From Pseudohongiella sp. (GTDB lineage: Bacteria; Pseudomonadota; Gammaproteobacteria; Pseudomonadales; Pseudohongiellaceae), in assembly GCA_030696315.1 (NCBI GenBank), contig JAUYSM010000092.1:1-35619 (forward strand): 35,619 nt of DNA, given 5' to 3'. The notes under the pieces are model-generated. The model saw nothing but the letters and a program-made list of their open reading frames with translations, ran no database searches and had not been told where the DNA came from. This document shows, piece by piece, positions 8,260 to 17,368 of the stretch. Numbering within the stretch: position 1 is the stretch's first letter; each line of letters opens with the position of its first letter. Both the position numbers and the translations under genes were made by a program.

Positions 8260-11070
8260 ATGGATAAAACCTACCAACCCCAGCAGATCGAACGCCAGTG
8301 GTACAGCACTTGGGAAGAACGCAATTATTTTGCACCTTCCGGAAAAGGCGATTCTTATAGCATTGTGATACCGCCACCCAATGTGACTGGCCGTCTGCAC
8401 ATGGGTCATGGTTTCCAGAATGCCATCATGGATGCGCTGATCCGTTATCACCGCATGATGGGAAACAACACACTCTGGCAGGTAGGTACCGATCATGCCG
8501 GCATTGCCACGCAGATGGTTGTAGAGCGTCGGCTTGAGCGCGAAGGCATCAAACGTAAGGTGCTGGGCCGCGAAAAATTCCTGGAAAAAGTCTGGGAGTG
8601 GAAAGAAGAATCCGGCGGCATGATCACCCAGCAGATCCGTCGTCTGGGTGGCTCCATCGATTGGTCACGTGAACGTTTCACTATGGACGAAGGCTTGTCT
8701 GCGGCCGTGGAAGAAGTGTTTGTGCGCCTGTATGACGAGGGTCTGATTTACCGTGGCAACCGCCTGGTGAACTGGGATCCGAAGTTACACACTGCGGTGT
8801 CTGACCTGGAAGTGTTGTCGGAAGAAGAAGACGGCTTTTTCTGGTATTTCAAGTATCCACTGGCTGACGGCGCCACAACCGACAGCGGTGATAGTTTCAT
8901 CACTATCGCGACCACACGACCTGAAACGCTGCTGGGTGATACGGCTGTTGCGGTCAGCCCGCAAGACGAGCGCTTCAAATCTCTGGTCGGCAAATGGATT
9001 GACCTGCCCCTGTGCAACCGGCGCATCCAGATTATTGCAGACGACTACGTTGATCCGGAGTTCGGAACTGGGTGCGTAAAAATTACGCCAGCGCACGATT
9101 TCAACGACTACGAAGTGGGCAAGCGTCACCAACTGGAGATGATCAACATCTTCACCATTGATGCCGCCATCAACGACAATGCACCGGAAGCATTCCGCGG
9201 CATGGATCGCTTTGATGCACGTAAAAAACTGGTCGCAGACATGGACGCTGCCGGCTTGTTACTTAAAGTTGAACCACACAAATTAAAAGTACCCCGTGGC
9301 GACCGCACCGGGGCGGTGATTGAGCCCTACCTGACCAATCAGTGGTATGTTGCGGTTAAAGCACTGGCAGAACCTGCCATCAAAGCCGTAGAAAATGGCG
9401 ATATCGAATTTGTGCCCAAGCAGTGGGAGAACACCTATTTTGCCTGGATGCGCGATATTCAGGATTGGTGTATTTCCCGTCAGCTGTGGTGGGGGCACCG
9501 CATCCCGGCCTGGTATGACACTGACGGCAATATTTATGTGGGCCGTAGTGAAGCGCAGGTGCGTGAAAAATACAAACTGACTGCAGATCTGCCGCTGAAT
9601 CAGGACGAAGACGTTCTCGATACCTGGTTCTCCTCCGCGCTGTGGACTTTCTCCACCTTGGGCTGGCCGGATGATCTGGAAACCTTAAAAACCTTCCACC
9701 CCACCAATGTGTTGGTGACGGGTTTTGACATCATTTTCTTCTGGGTTGCCCGCATGGTGATGATGACCCTGAAGTTTACCGGTCAGGTGCCGTTCAAAAA
9801 GGTGTATATCCATGGTCTGATCCGTGACGGTCAAGGCCCGAAAATGTCCAAGTCCAAGGGCAACGTGCTGGACCCGATTGATCTGATTGACGGCATTGGT
9901 CTGGAAGATCTGGTCACCAAGCGCACCGAAGGTCTGATGCAACCGCAGCTTGAGCAAAAGATCGAGAAAAATACCCGCGCCGAGTTTCCTGACGGCATCA
10001 CGGGTTACGGCACTGACGCGCTGCGTTACACCTATTACTCGCTGGCGTCGACCGGCCGGGACATCAAATTTGATCTTGGGCGCATGGAAGGTTTCCGCAA
10101 CTTCTGCAACAAGATCTGGAATGCCTCGCGGTACGTGATCATGAATACCGAAGAAAAAGGCGTTTATTTCACGGCAGCCGATGTTGCGTCTTTAAAAGAC
10201 GACAAAAACCTGAGCCTGGCTGACCGCTGGATTCTGTCGCGCCTGCAACAAACCGTGGCACAGGTGCATGAGCACATGGCCAGCTTCCGTTTTGATCTGA
10301 TGTCGCAAGTCATTTATGACTTTTTCTGGAACGAGTATTGCGACTGGTATGTAGAGCTGTCCAAACCCGTGTTGTGGGATGCAGACAACCAGCCGGAAAA
10401 AGCCCGGGCTGCCCGCCTGACTTTGCTGACCGTACTGGAATCCAGTTTACGCATGCTGCATCCGCTGATGCCATTTATTACCGAGGAAATCTGGCAGAAG
10501 ATCGCCACCTTGATTGGCACAGAAACAGCAAACACCAGCATCATGCTGCAAGCTTATCCGCAGGTAGATGCTTCACTGATCAATACCACGGTGGATGCTG
10601 ATATTGAGTGGGTCAAAGGTGTGATTCTCGGCGTGCGAAACATTCGCGGTGAAATGAACATTCCGCCAGGCAAGAGCTTCCCTGCCCTGTTGCGCAAAAC
10701 CGGCGCAGAGGATCAACGTCGTCTTGCTGAGAACCTGCAGAACCTGCTCAAACTGGCAAAACTCTCGGAACTGCGCTGCCTGGCAGACAACGAAACTGCA
10801 CCGGTCAGTGCAACGCAGTTGTATCAGGATATGGAAATTCTGGTGCCACTGTCTGATCTGATCGACAAAGACGCAGAAATTGCACGTCTTGAAAAAGAAA
10901 TCGCCAAACTCGATAAGAATCTGCAAGGCATTAACGGCAAACTCACAAATGACAAATTTGTGCAGAATGCCCCAGTGGAACTGGTAGAGCAGGAACGCGA
11001 ACGTCAACGCGCAGCACAAACTGCGATGGATGCACTCAACGAAAAACTGGCCGCCATCAAGGCGCTGTAA
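8260..11070 (+). CDS. valS: Valine--tRNA ligase
   Basis: Class I aminoacyl-tRNA synthetase that charges tRNA-Val, with an editing domain that clears threonyl-tRNA. At 936 aa it is of normal bacterial length. The HIGH-type motif is HMGH at residues 47-50 (within [14 protein letters not shown]). The KMSKS loop is exact at 528-532. The inserted CP1 editing domain, with its [10 protein letters not shown] motif, occupies about residues 215-340. An anticodon-binding domain follows, and a C-terminal charged coiled coil of about 65 residues ends the protein. The start is ATG at 8260, with a weak ribosome site. The acetyltransferase gene begins 7 bp after its stop, so they are probably co-transcribed. 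Confidence 0.98.
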   Translation: MDKTYQPQQIERQWYSTWEERNYFAPSGKGDSYSIVIPPPNVTGRLHMGHGFQNAIMDALIRYHRMMGNNTLWQVGTDHAGIATQMVVERRLEREGIKRKVLGREKFLEKVWEWKEESGGMITQQIRRLGGSIDWSRERFTMDEGLSAAVEEVFVRLYDEGLIYRGNRLVNWDPKLHTAVSDLEVLSEEEDGFFWYFKYPLADGATTDSGDSFITIATTRPETLLGDTAVAVSPQDERFKSLVGKWIDLPLCNRRIQIIADDYVDPEFGTGCVKITPAHDFNDYEVGKRHQLEMINIFTIDAAINDNAPEAFRGMDRFDARKKLVADMDAAGLLLKVEPHKLKVPRGDRTGAVIEPYLTNQWYVAVKALAEPAIKAVENGDIEFVPKQWENTYFAWMRDIQDWCISRQLWWGHRIPAWYDTDGNIYVGRSEAQVREKYKLTADLPLNQDEDVLDTWFSSALWTFSTLGWPDDLETLKTFHPTNVLVTGFDIIFFWVARMVMMTLKFTGQVPFKKVYIHGLIRDGQGPKMSKSKGNVLDPIDLIDGIGLEDLVTKRTEGLMQPQLEQKIEKNTRAEFPDGITGYGTDALRYTYYSLASTGRDIKFDLGRMEGFRNFCNKIWNASRYVIMNTEEKGVYFTAADVASLKDDKNLSLADRWILSRLQQTVAQVHEHMASFRFDLMSQVIYDFFWNEYCDWYVELSKPVLWDADNQPEKARAARLTLLTVLESSLRMLHPLMPFITEEIWQKIATLIGTETANTSIMLQAYPQVDASLINTTVDADIEWVKGVILGVRNIRGEMNIPPGKSFPALLRKTGAEDQRRLAENLQNLLKLAKLSELRCLADNETAPVSATQLYQDMEILVPLSDLIDKDAEIARLEKEIAKLDKNLQGINGKLTNDKFVQNAPVELVEQERERQRAAQTAMDALNEKLAAIKAL

Positions 11071-11077
11071 AACAACG

Positions 11078-11545
11078 ATGACAACACCGACTTACCACTG
11101 GGCCAGACTGCACGACCTGACTGGCCCTCACGTGCATGAAATACTGCAGGCACGTGAGTCGGTGTTTATTGTTGAGCAAAACTGCCCGTATCTGGATGCC
11201 GACGATTGCGACCCCCATGCATGGCACATGACTGGTCGCATCAACGGCAAACTTGCGTGTTATGTGCGCGTGGTAGACCCTGGCAAGAAATACCCGTACC
11301 CATCCATAGGCCGGGTATTGACCACCACAGAATTCCGCGGCTCCGGGCTGGGCCGTGCAATGATGCAAGAAGCCATCCGACACACCCATCAACTTTATCC
11401 CGGCCAGCCTATCCAGATTGGAGCCCAGGCGCATTTGTACGCGTTCTATAACGCTTTGGGTTTTGAGCAAATCAGTGATGAATACCTGGAAGACGGCATT
11501 CCGCACATACTGATGCTAAAACAGTTCAACCAACTCAGTCTGTAG
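11078..11545 (+). CDS. elaA: ElaA-family GNAT N-acetyltransferase
   Basis: Small cytoplasmic GNAT acyltransferase, 155 aa, strongly resembling E. coli ElaA. It has VFIVEQNCPYLDAD (residues 29-42), IGRVLTTTEFRGSGLG with the acetyl-CoA pyrophosphate loop at 87-92, the IGAQAHLYAFYNALGF segment, and the closing EDGIPHI motif. The natural acceptor of ElaA proteins is not established. ATG at 11078 is chosen because homologous sequence starts there. A longer frame from 11030 would run inside valS in another frame. The 3' end overlaps the convergent serine hydrolase by 30 bp, which is tight packing for two unrelated genes. Confidence 0.9.
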   Translation: MTTPTYHWARLHDLTGPHVHEILQARESVFIVEQNCPYLDADDCDPHAWHMTGRINGKLACYVRVVDPGKKYPYPSIGRVLTTTEFRGSGLGRAMMQEAIRHTHQLYPGQPIQIGAQAHLYAFYNALGFEQISDEYLEDGIPHILMLKQFNQLSL

Positions 11546-12712
11546 CGAAGAAAAATCCTGAAATGTCGTCAAAGTAGTGTTCGTCGTCAACGCGATGACC
11601 ATTGATTGGCTGCGTTGATCGTTTTCCGGGTAAACAGCCAGCCACGCCATCGAACCTTTTGACACACCGCCGTGATGTGCATAACCCAACGCAGCATTCC
11701 ATCGCCAGGTGATTGCATAAGACTGCTCATTGATGGTGCCAGAACTCAGGGTCTGAGGCTGCCAAAACAATTGCCGGGTTTCTTCACTGATAAAGTCCGG
11801 ATCCAGCCACGCGGAGCCGAGTTTTACAAGATCCTCAGGCGTCGACATAAAACCGCCACCTGGCAACTTATTACTTAAATCAACACGTCGCCATGGTTTC
11901 GCCTGTCCGTCACTGGTCTGATAAAACTGTGCTCTTGCGCCGGTTTCAACATCGGGCACAGGTGAATCCAACGCAAGTGGGTCCAACACTGTTTCCTCGA
12001 CCAATTGCCTGAAAGGTTTACCTGCCACTTCCTGCAAGACGGTTGCAATCAATAGCGCTCCAAATGAGGAGTATTCAAAATCAGTGCCCGGGGCAAAACG
12101 TTGCGGGCTGCCATCAAACAAGCCAAGACTTTGACGAACATCGATATGCTGACGACGAAGTGCCATGGACTGATACAAACCCAACAGATCTCGATTAGTT
12201 CCATATTCTGGCAATCCGGCCATGTGTGATGCCAGTTGCCGTAAGGTCAGTTTTTGCCAGTCAGGGTTGGGTAAATTGGCAACATAACGACCAATAGGTT
12301 CATCTAAATCGACCAGTCCGGCATCCAACATGCGCGCCAGTACCGTACCGGTTACCGGTTTCGAGGTAGAACCAATGCGATATAGAGTCTTGTTGGTCGC
12401 TGGTATAGCGTGCTCAATGTCTGCCCAACCCACGCTGCTGCTCCAGACCAGTTTACCGTCGATGGCGATGGCAGCGGACAAAGACGGCACACCGATCGCA
12501 GCCTGATGTGTACGCAGCAGCAGACAAGCCCTTTCCGCCACATCAGCTACCGAACTTTCAAGCACGCCAACCTGGCAACTTTGCGCATCAGGGACAGACT
12601 GCCAACCCCAAGGTGCACGCAATCGGGCACGATCTTCTGCCAAAAAGCCGTAAGCAGGCCAAAGCAAATAGGTAACCAAACCAACAAGAGCAAACATCAT
12701 CAAACGCAGCAT
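11516..12712 (-). CDS. Beta-lactamase-fold serine hydrolase (S12), membrane-anchored
   Basis: Serine hydrolase of the class C beta-lactamase / DD-peptidase / esterase fold, 398 aa, with one N-terminal hydrophobic segment (about residues 4-22) that should anchor or export it to the periplasm. With numbering from ATG 12712 the SxxK motif is STSK (Ser115, Lys118), the YxN-like motif is Tyr214-Ser-Ser (Asn replaced by Ser), and HGG at 347-349 stands in the KTG position. The substrate could be a peptide, an ester or cell wall; beta-lactamase activity is not implied. AGGAG at 12722-12726 sits 9 bp before ATG 12712, so I prefer that to the in-frame TTG at 12721, which is directly next to AGGAG. It follows the AraC-type gene by about 80 bp on the same strand and is likely in its transcription unit or control. 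Confidence 0.8.
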   Translation of the reverse strand: MLRLMMFALVGLVTYLLWPAYGFLAEDRARLRAPWGWQSVPDAQSCQVGVLESSVADVAERACLLLRTHQAAIGVPSLSAAIAIDGKLVWSSSVGWADIEHAIPATNKTLYRIGSTSKPVTGTVLARMLDAGLVDLDEPIGRYVANLPNPDWQKLTLRQLASHMAGLPEYGTNRDLLGLYQSMALRRQHIDVRQSLGLFDGSPQRFAPGTDFEYSSFGALLIATVLQEVAGKPFRQLVEETVLDPLALDSPVPDVETGARAQFYQTSDGQAKPWRRVDLSNKLPGGGFMSTPEDLVKLGSAWLDPDFISEETRQLFWQPQTLSSGTINEQSYAITWRWNAALGYAHHGGVSKGSMAWLAVYPENDQRSQSMVIALTTNTTLTTFQDFSSLQTELVELF

Positions 12713-12791
12713 ATCCTTCAACTCCTGACATCTAAACGGGAGTTAAAGTCTGTTATACGCTGTGCTACCGCGTCTTGCCGATTTCAAAAAT

Positions 12792-13910
12792 CTAGCACCG
12801 ATTCTGAACAGTGCGGCGATAATCACCAGGCGTCAGACCGGTTTGGGCCTTGAATGCCCTATTAAATGGTCCAATCGAATCGTAGCCCAGTGACAACGCA
12901 ATCGACAGTACAGGGAATACATTCTGAGTGGCGTCGGCCAATTGTTGACAGGCATCGTTCACGCGCAGTTCATTAAGAAAGCTGTTGAAATTGCGATGCC
13001 CCATGGACTGATTGATCAATCGCCTGAGTTTGTGCTCTGGATAATCCAGTTGTTTTGCCAGCGCAGTAATAGTGAGCCCGTTTTGCTGGTAACGTTTTTG
13101 CGCGATAAAACTGTCCAGTGCATGCTTGATATCTGACAGCGCAGGATCTTGCGCAAATTTGGTCAAGTCCGACGGTGAGCGTTCTTTTGCAGGGCCCTCG
13201 TTCTGTTCAATGATCGACACATTGACCCGATGAGCCTCTTCGTGCCCGGCTCCCGATTTAAAGCTGAGACTGAACACCCTGCCAATACCCAAAGTGATCG
13301 CAATCAGCAAGATGCCTGCGTTTACCAGACCATACAACGCGGCATTGCGGAAACGCTCATCAATTAACTCAAAGACCACTAAAACGGTGCTATACAGACC
13401 AACGACGAGTACCAATACAATTCTGGCTCGTCGACGCGAGTCCAACAGATCATTGGCGTAGCCTCTGATTGCGATAAAAACCGTGTGAACAATAAAGAAT
13501 AACCCCGCCAAATGAATCAGATCATGAATGGGAGTAATGCCTGCACGCATGCCAAGAGCGTACAAGTAGACCAACAATAGTATTGTGAACAATGCTTTCT
13601 TCAAGGCCGAAATGGGGCCAATAGAAAAGTCATCTTCAAACAGGTAGCGAATCAACAACCAGAACAAGAGCGAAAATGCATCCGTCAGTATCAGCAACAC
13701 ATTACGCAGCAATCCGTAATGTTGTTCTGGCACCGGCGCTGTCAACACAATCAGTGCAGCCACACTGATACCGCAGGCAAGCAACAACCGTGTGACCGGT
13801 GTTCCCGGTTCTTTCAATAATAACGCCCCCAGCAAAACAAGTTGCCCCAACACCATTGTCCGGAACAACAGGTCCAACAGCACTATGAGTGGTAACGATG
13901 CCAGATCCAT
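12792..13910 (-). CDS. AraC-family regulator with a multi-pass membrane N-terminus
   Basis: About 372 aa. The first 230 residues contain roughly seven hydrophobic segments. The last 110 (from about residue 262) form an AraC/XylS DNA-binding domain with two helix-turn-helix units: the first around LTITALAKQLDYPEHKLRRLI, the second around SIALSLGYDSIGPFNRAFKAQTGLTPGDYR. It is therefore likely an inner-membrane sensor that binds DNA directly from the membrane. The signal is unknown. The frame opens at TTG 13913, but ATG at 13910 is the next codon and is preferred. The neighbours it could control are the serine hydrolase downstream and the ureohydrolase pair transcribed divergently. Confidence 0.85.
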   Translation of the reverse strand: MDLASLPLIVLLDLLFRTMVLGQLVLLGALLLKEPGTPVTRLLLACGISVAALIVLTAPVPEQHYGLLRNVLLILTDAFSLLFWLLIRYLFEDDFSIGPISALKKALFTILLLVYLYALGMRAGITPIHDLIHLAGLFFIVHTVFIAIRGYANDLLDSRRRARIVLVLVVGLYSTVLVVFELIDERFRNAALYGLVNAGILLIAITLGIGRVFSLSFKSGAGHEEAHRVNVSIIEQNEGPAKERSPSDLTKFAQDPALSDIKHALDSFIAQKRYQQNGLTITALAKQLDYPEHKLRRLINQSMGHRNFNSFLNELRVNDACQQLADATQNVFPVLSIALSLGYDSIGPFNRAFKAQTGLTPGDYRRTVQNRC

Positions 13911-13913
13911 CAA

Positions 13914-14268
13914 TGCTGCAATCTCACCGGGGTTTCCTCCAAGGATAAGTCCATTTTTAAAAACAGAGTGTTATAGGGATAGGTACAAAAAGATCTGGTA
14001 CAGACAGGCCACTTGAGAATTGCACCGTTCTTAGTAGTCCCCGGCAACTTCCCTCACCTGAAAGACATTGCCCTCACCCCTTGGAATATTACCTGCAACA
14101 ATGAGACTATCAAAGCCGGTGGCAATATTTCTCATAAAACAACCCCGTTGTTTAACGCAGAGAAAGCACCAGTGTCATCGTGTATAAGTCGGCTTTGAAC
14201 AGGAATTTCAAAACCGATTTTGCCACGAGTACTGTCTCGTCAACTGATCGGATGAGGAGCAACACTGA
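13914..14268. promoter_or_regulatory. Divergent intergenic region between the AraC-type gene and the ureohydrolase pair
   Basis: 355 bp without a convincing gene. Three sequence features are visible. CCCTCACC occurs at 14051-14058 and again at 14071-14078, exactly 20 bp apart, a spacing that suits AraC-type half sites. An imperfect inverted repeat has arms GGCTTTGAA (14191-14199) and TTCAAAACC (14207-14215) with a 7-bp spacer. It lies just after TATAAG (14183-14188), a possible -10. GAGGAG lies about ten bases before the ATG at 14269. A 61-codon frame at 14013-14198 has no recognisable ribosome site or domain and is not called. Confidence 0.4.
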
Positions 14269-15675
14269 ATGAAAAAGCTACCATTCCCCGTGTTGTCAGC
14301 TATGGCAACGCGGTGGGTTTTATGCAGTGCCATGGTCCTGACGGCATCGTGTGTTACGGCTGCAGAACCTGCCTGGCAACTTCCTGACTCGCTGACTGAC
14401 AAACTGGCCGCGCTTGACGCCAGTCAACAGGGGTTTGTTACCCGTGGCGACTTCCTGCAGTTTATGCCCGCACGGCAAATGGAGTTTGAACTTGGCAATC
14501 GCGATGCGGCCTCCATGTCTGCATTGCTGGCTGATCTGTTATTGGTAGCCGGTGAGATGGGCTACAACCCGACTCGTGATATGGGCGCCATGCCGCTCAA
14601 CCTTGCCACACCTGACTTTAACTTTGGTGTCATTCTTCCGCCGATTTTGCGCAAAGACGTGCGCAGTCCCGGCCCTTTTAGCGTACACCGTTACCTGTTC
14701 CCTGAATCGGGTGTTCCAACTTTTGCCGGAGCCCCCGTCGCCATTTATCCCGAAGATCTGGTAGCTGGCGATGTAGACATTGCGATTGTTGGCATTCCCA
14801 ATGATTTAAGCAGCGGACGCCGAAATGCCAAGTTCGGGCCGCGCGCGATGCGCGCACTGGACACCATTGCCACACCAGACATCCAGACGCTGGTAGATCC
14901 CATGAAAGTGTTGTCCGTTGTGGACTACGGTGATTTTGCGGTGGATAACATGAGTACCGAGCGCACTATTGGCCACGTGACGGCTATGGTCGCTGAAACT
15001 GCAGGCACTGGCGCGATCCCGATGATGGTCGGTGGTGACACATCCATGCTCTACCCCGGTGTTAAGGGCGTTGCACAGGTGCACGGTAATGGCAACTTTG
15101 GCCTGGTGCATTTCAGCGCACATCCCGATGCAAACCGTCAGGCGGTGCACACGATTTCAGACGACCAAGCTCTCTTTCTGCTGATCGATGAAGGCATCGT
15201 GAACGGCGCTCACCTGATTACAGTAGGTTTGCGTGGTGATGCAGTGACCCTGGACACCCTGCAATGGTTACGTGATCAACGCGTGCGCTATCACACCATG
15301 GCAGAAGTTAATCAGACAGGTTATCGCGCAGTGATGGCGCGGGTGGTGGATGAACTCAGTGCTTTGCCGGAAAAATTGTTTGTGTCCATTGATGTCAGTG
15401 TGATCGAACCGGCCAACATGGTCGCTGCAGGTCGAATCGCGGCGAACGGGCTGAGTATTCAAGACGTCACCTCGACAATTCGCCATTTGTGTGCGGCGCG
15501 TGAGATTGTTGGTTTTGAAATCACAGATCTGGCGCCCATGATGGATTTTTCGCGCTTGTCGGCCGTCAATGCAAACGCAGTTCTGAACGCCTGCCTGGTG
15601 GGCATAGCCGCTCGGGAAGCCGGATTTACAGCGGATGCCGTGCATCCGTTAGCACTGGATCACGGTCAGGATTAA
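14269..15675 (+). CDS. Exported arginase/agmatinase-fold protein with degenerate metal site (pseudoenzyme candidate)
   Basis: Ureohydrolase-fold protein of 468 aa with a Sec-type signal (hydrophobic stretch about residues 16-30, likely cut after VTAA before EPAW). The arginase core starts near residue 165. Compared with the six manganese ligands of the family it keeps His285 and Asp287 (SAHPD) and Asp375 (SIDVS). It has Thr258 instead of His in GGDTS, Ser283 instead of the bridging Asp, and Ser377 instead of the last Asp. Catalysis by the usual mechanism looks unlikely. It retains a substrate-lobe motif, FGPRAMRAL. It is followed after 51 bp by an intact paralogue that shares its long N-terminal extension and signal peptide. 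It may be a structural or regulatory partner; this is inference. Confidence 0.8.
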   Translation: MKKLPFPVLSAMATRWVLCSAMVLTASCVTAAEPAWQLPDSLTDKLAALDASQQGFVTRGDFLQFMPARQMEFELGNRDAASMSALLADLLLVAGEMGYNPTRDMGAMPLNLATPDFNFGVILPPILRKDVRSPGPFSVHRYLFPESGVPTFAGAPVAIYPEDLVAGDVDIAIVGIPNDLSSGRRNAKFGPRAMRALDTIATPDIQTLVDPMKVLSVVDYGDFAVDNMSTERTIGHVTAMVAETAGTGAIPMMVGGDTSMLYPGVKGVAQVHGNGNFGLVHFSAHPDANRQAVHTISDDQALFLLIDEGIVNGAHLITVGLRGDAVTLDTLQWLRDQRVRYHTMAEVNQTGYRAVMARVVDELSALPEKLFVSIDVSVIEPANMVAAGRIAANGLSIQDVTSTIRHLCAAREIVGFEITDLAPMMDFSRLSAVNANAVLNACLVGIAAREAGFTADAVHPLALDHGQD

Positions 15676-15726
15676 GGGACTGCGGCTTATCATCGGGTGC
15701 TGGACAAAAAAACTGGAAACCAAATC

Positions 15727-17358
15727 ATGACTACCTCTACATTCAAAACCACGGCCTATCGACCACAACGGATGCTGCGCCCTTCTATGTTGCTGTTGGC
15801 CATCCTGAGCGCACAGGCAACGTTTGCCCAGGACAGTGATAGCGTCGCCCCGGCAGTTCCTCCGCAACCGGAGCATGTTGTGGGCAGCAACCCCTACCCG
15901 TTTGATACGGTTGATGCACGCATCAAACAGGCGCCTGCGATTGAATTGCCCGAGAGTGTGAATGACAAACTGGTGTTGCTGACCGAAGAACAGATCACCT
16001 TTCTGAAAAGTGGAGACGCACGCCGTTTTGCCGGCGATCCTGAAAAGACAGTCAAACATCTGGAAGAAAACACACCCGAGCAAATCAAGGCTTGGGTAGA
16101 AGCCATGCAGTCGGTGATTGCCAGCCGCGATTATGTTGAAGGCCGCGACCTGGCTAACATTCCCTTAAATACAGATTCCCCGCAGTTTAATGCCTGGCGA
16201 ATGCAACGACCGCGCTCAATGGACCCAGAACGTAAAGCCGGCCCCATTTCGCTGGGGCGTTATAACGGTAACGGCGGCCCGCCTACGTTTGGCGGTTTTC
16301 CACTGGCATTAACTAAAGAAGATTTGATTGCCGGCGAAGTGGATGTTGCGATTGTGGGTGCGCCACTGAATATGGGTTCCGGCTGGCGCGACTCGGGTGC
16401 ACAAGCCACCACTGACATGCGTGTCATGGGACGCGCGCTGGGTGGCATGGATCAGTATGTGCAAATTACACCCGGCAGCGTGCTGAATATTGTTGATTAC
16501 GGTGACATCGCCATGGACAACAACAGTACGGAACGCTCCATGCAGCATGTGCGCGACATTGTGCGTGAAATCGCGGAAACCGGCGCGGTGCCCGTCATCA
16601 TTGGTGGCGATCATTCTCTGGAATATCCTAACGTGGCAGCGCTTGCCGATGTGCATGGTAAAGAAAGAGTCTCCGTCATCCATTTTGACTCGCATTACGA
16701 TGCCTGGTGGGGAGATGCACACTTGATCAACCATGGCGCACCCATCTACCGATTGCTTAACGAGGGCCATGTGCGTGGCGCCGATTACATACAGGTTGGC
16801 CTACGCTCCAGCGGCCCTGATGAAGAAGCTTTTAAATGGATGCGCGAAATTGGCATGCGCTATCACACCATGGCAGAGGTTGAACAGCGTGGGTGGGATG
16901 CAGTGATTGATCGGGTTGTTGCTGAAGCCAGCGAAGAAGGCCGCAAGATTCATATTTCATTTGATATTGATGTGCTGGACCCGGCATTTGCAGTGGCAAC
17001 GGGCACACCCGTGTCCGGCGGCATCAGTATGCGCGAGGCCATTACCATTGTGCGACGCTTATGTGCAGAGTCCAATGTCATCAGTTTTGACCTTGTGGAG
17101 CTACATCCGGCGCTGGACCCAACTTATGCCACCACGTCCAACAGCGCTCATATCGTGAAAGCCTGTCTGACCGGACTCGCGATGCGCGAGGAAGGCATGA
17201 CCGCACCGCACTATCTCAGTCCGATTGCCTCCGAGCATGCAATCGACAATTATTATGGAGATCAGGATGAGTTTCTGAGACGGACCCAGGAACTTGAAGA
17301 AAAGGAACTTGATGAAAAGGAACTTGAAGAAAAAGACGAAGAAGAAACTGAAGAATGA
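15727..17358 (+). CDS. Exported arginase/agmatinase-family ureohydrolase, metal site intact
   Basis: Predicted periplasmic ureohydrolase of 543 aa that would hydrolyse a guanidino compound to urea and an amine. The substrate is not predictable. A signal peptide ends near ATFA before QDSD. All six metal ligands are present: His296 (GGDHS), Asp321, His323 and Asp325 (DSHYD), and Asp413 and Asp415 (SFDIDVLDP). A region of about 150 residues before the core is shared with the upstream paralogue, for example LPxSxxDKL and a conserved EDLxAGxVDxAIVG. The canonical GPxxIR motif of agmatinases is not kept. The C-terminus is a highly acidic Glu/Lys tail. ATG 15727 is chosen over GTG 15697, which has no ribosome site. 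Most agmatinases are cytoplasmic and about 300-350 aa, so export and length are unusual. Confidence 0.85.
   Translation: MTTSTFKTTAYRPQRMLRPSMLLLAILSAQATFAQDSDSVAPAVPPQPEHVVGSNPYPFDTVDARIKQAPAIELPESVNDKLVLLTEEQITFLKSGDARRFAGDPEKTVKHLEENTPEQIKAWVEAMQSVIASRDYVEGRDLANIPLNTDSPQFNAWRMQRPRSMDPERKAGPISLGRYNGNGGPPTFGGFPLALTKEDLIAGEVDVAIVGAPLNMGSGWRDSGAQATTDMRVMGRALGGMDQYVQITPGSVLNIVDYGDIAMDNNSTERSMQHVRDIVREIAETGAVPVIIGGDHSLEYPNVAALADVHGKERVSVIHFDSHYDAWWGDAHLINHGAPIYRLLNEGHVRGADYIQVGLRSSGPDEEAFKWMREIGMRYHTMAEVEQRGWDAVIDRVVAEASEEGRKIHISFDIDVLDPAFAVATGTPVSGGISMREAITIVRRLCAESNVISFDLVELHPALDPTYATTSNSAHIVKACLTGLAMREEGMTAPHYLSPIASEHAIDNYYGDQDEFLRRTQELEEKELDEKELEEKDEEETEE
17287..17331 (+). repeat. Three 15-bp in-frame repeats encoding an acidic tail
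   Basis: Three copies of a 15-bp unit close to AAGGAACTTGAAGAA encode QELEE, KELDE and KELEE (residues 521-535). A further Asp/Glu run follows to the stop. In-frame minisatellites of this kind can change copy number between strains. The tail should be a short charged helix. Confidence 0.75.
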
Positions 17359-17368
17359 CCGATGGGTT

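Noticed and set aside
11516-12712. True beta-lactamase
   Set aside because: SxxK is present but the YxN Asn is Ser and KTG is HGG; this fits esterase or peptidase relatives better than antibiotic resistance.
14013-14198. 61-codon plus-strand frame in the AraC-ureohydrolase gap
   Set aside because: No convincing ribosome site, no recognisable domain, and it covers the region where promoters and operators are expected.
15697-15726. GTG start giving ten extra residues on the active ureohydrolase
   Set aside because: No ribosome site before it; ATG 15727 is preceded by GGAA and gives a more usual signal peptide.
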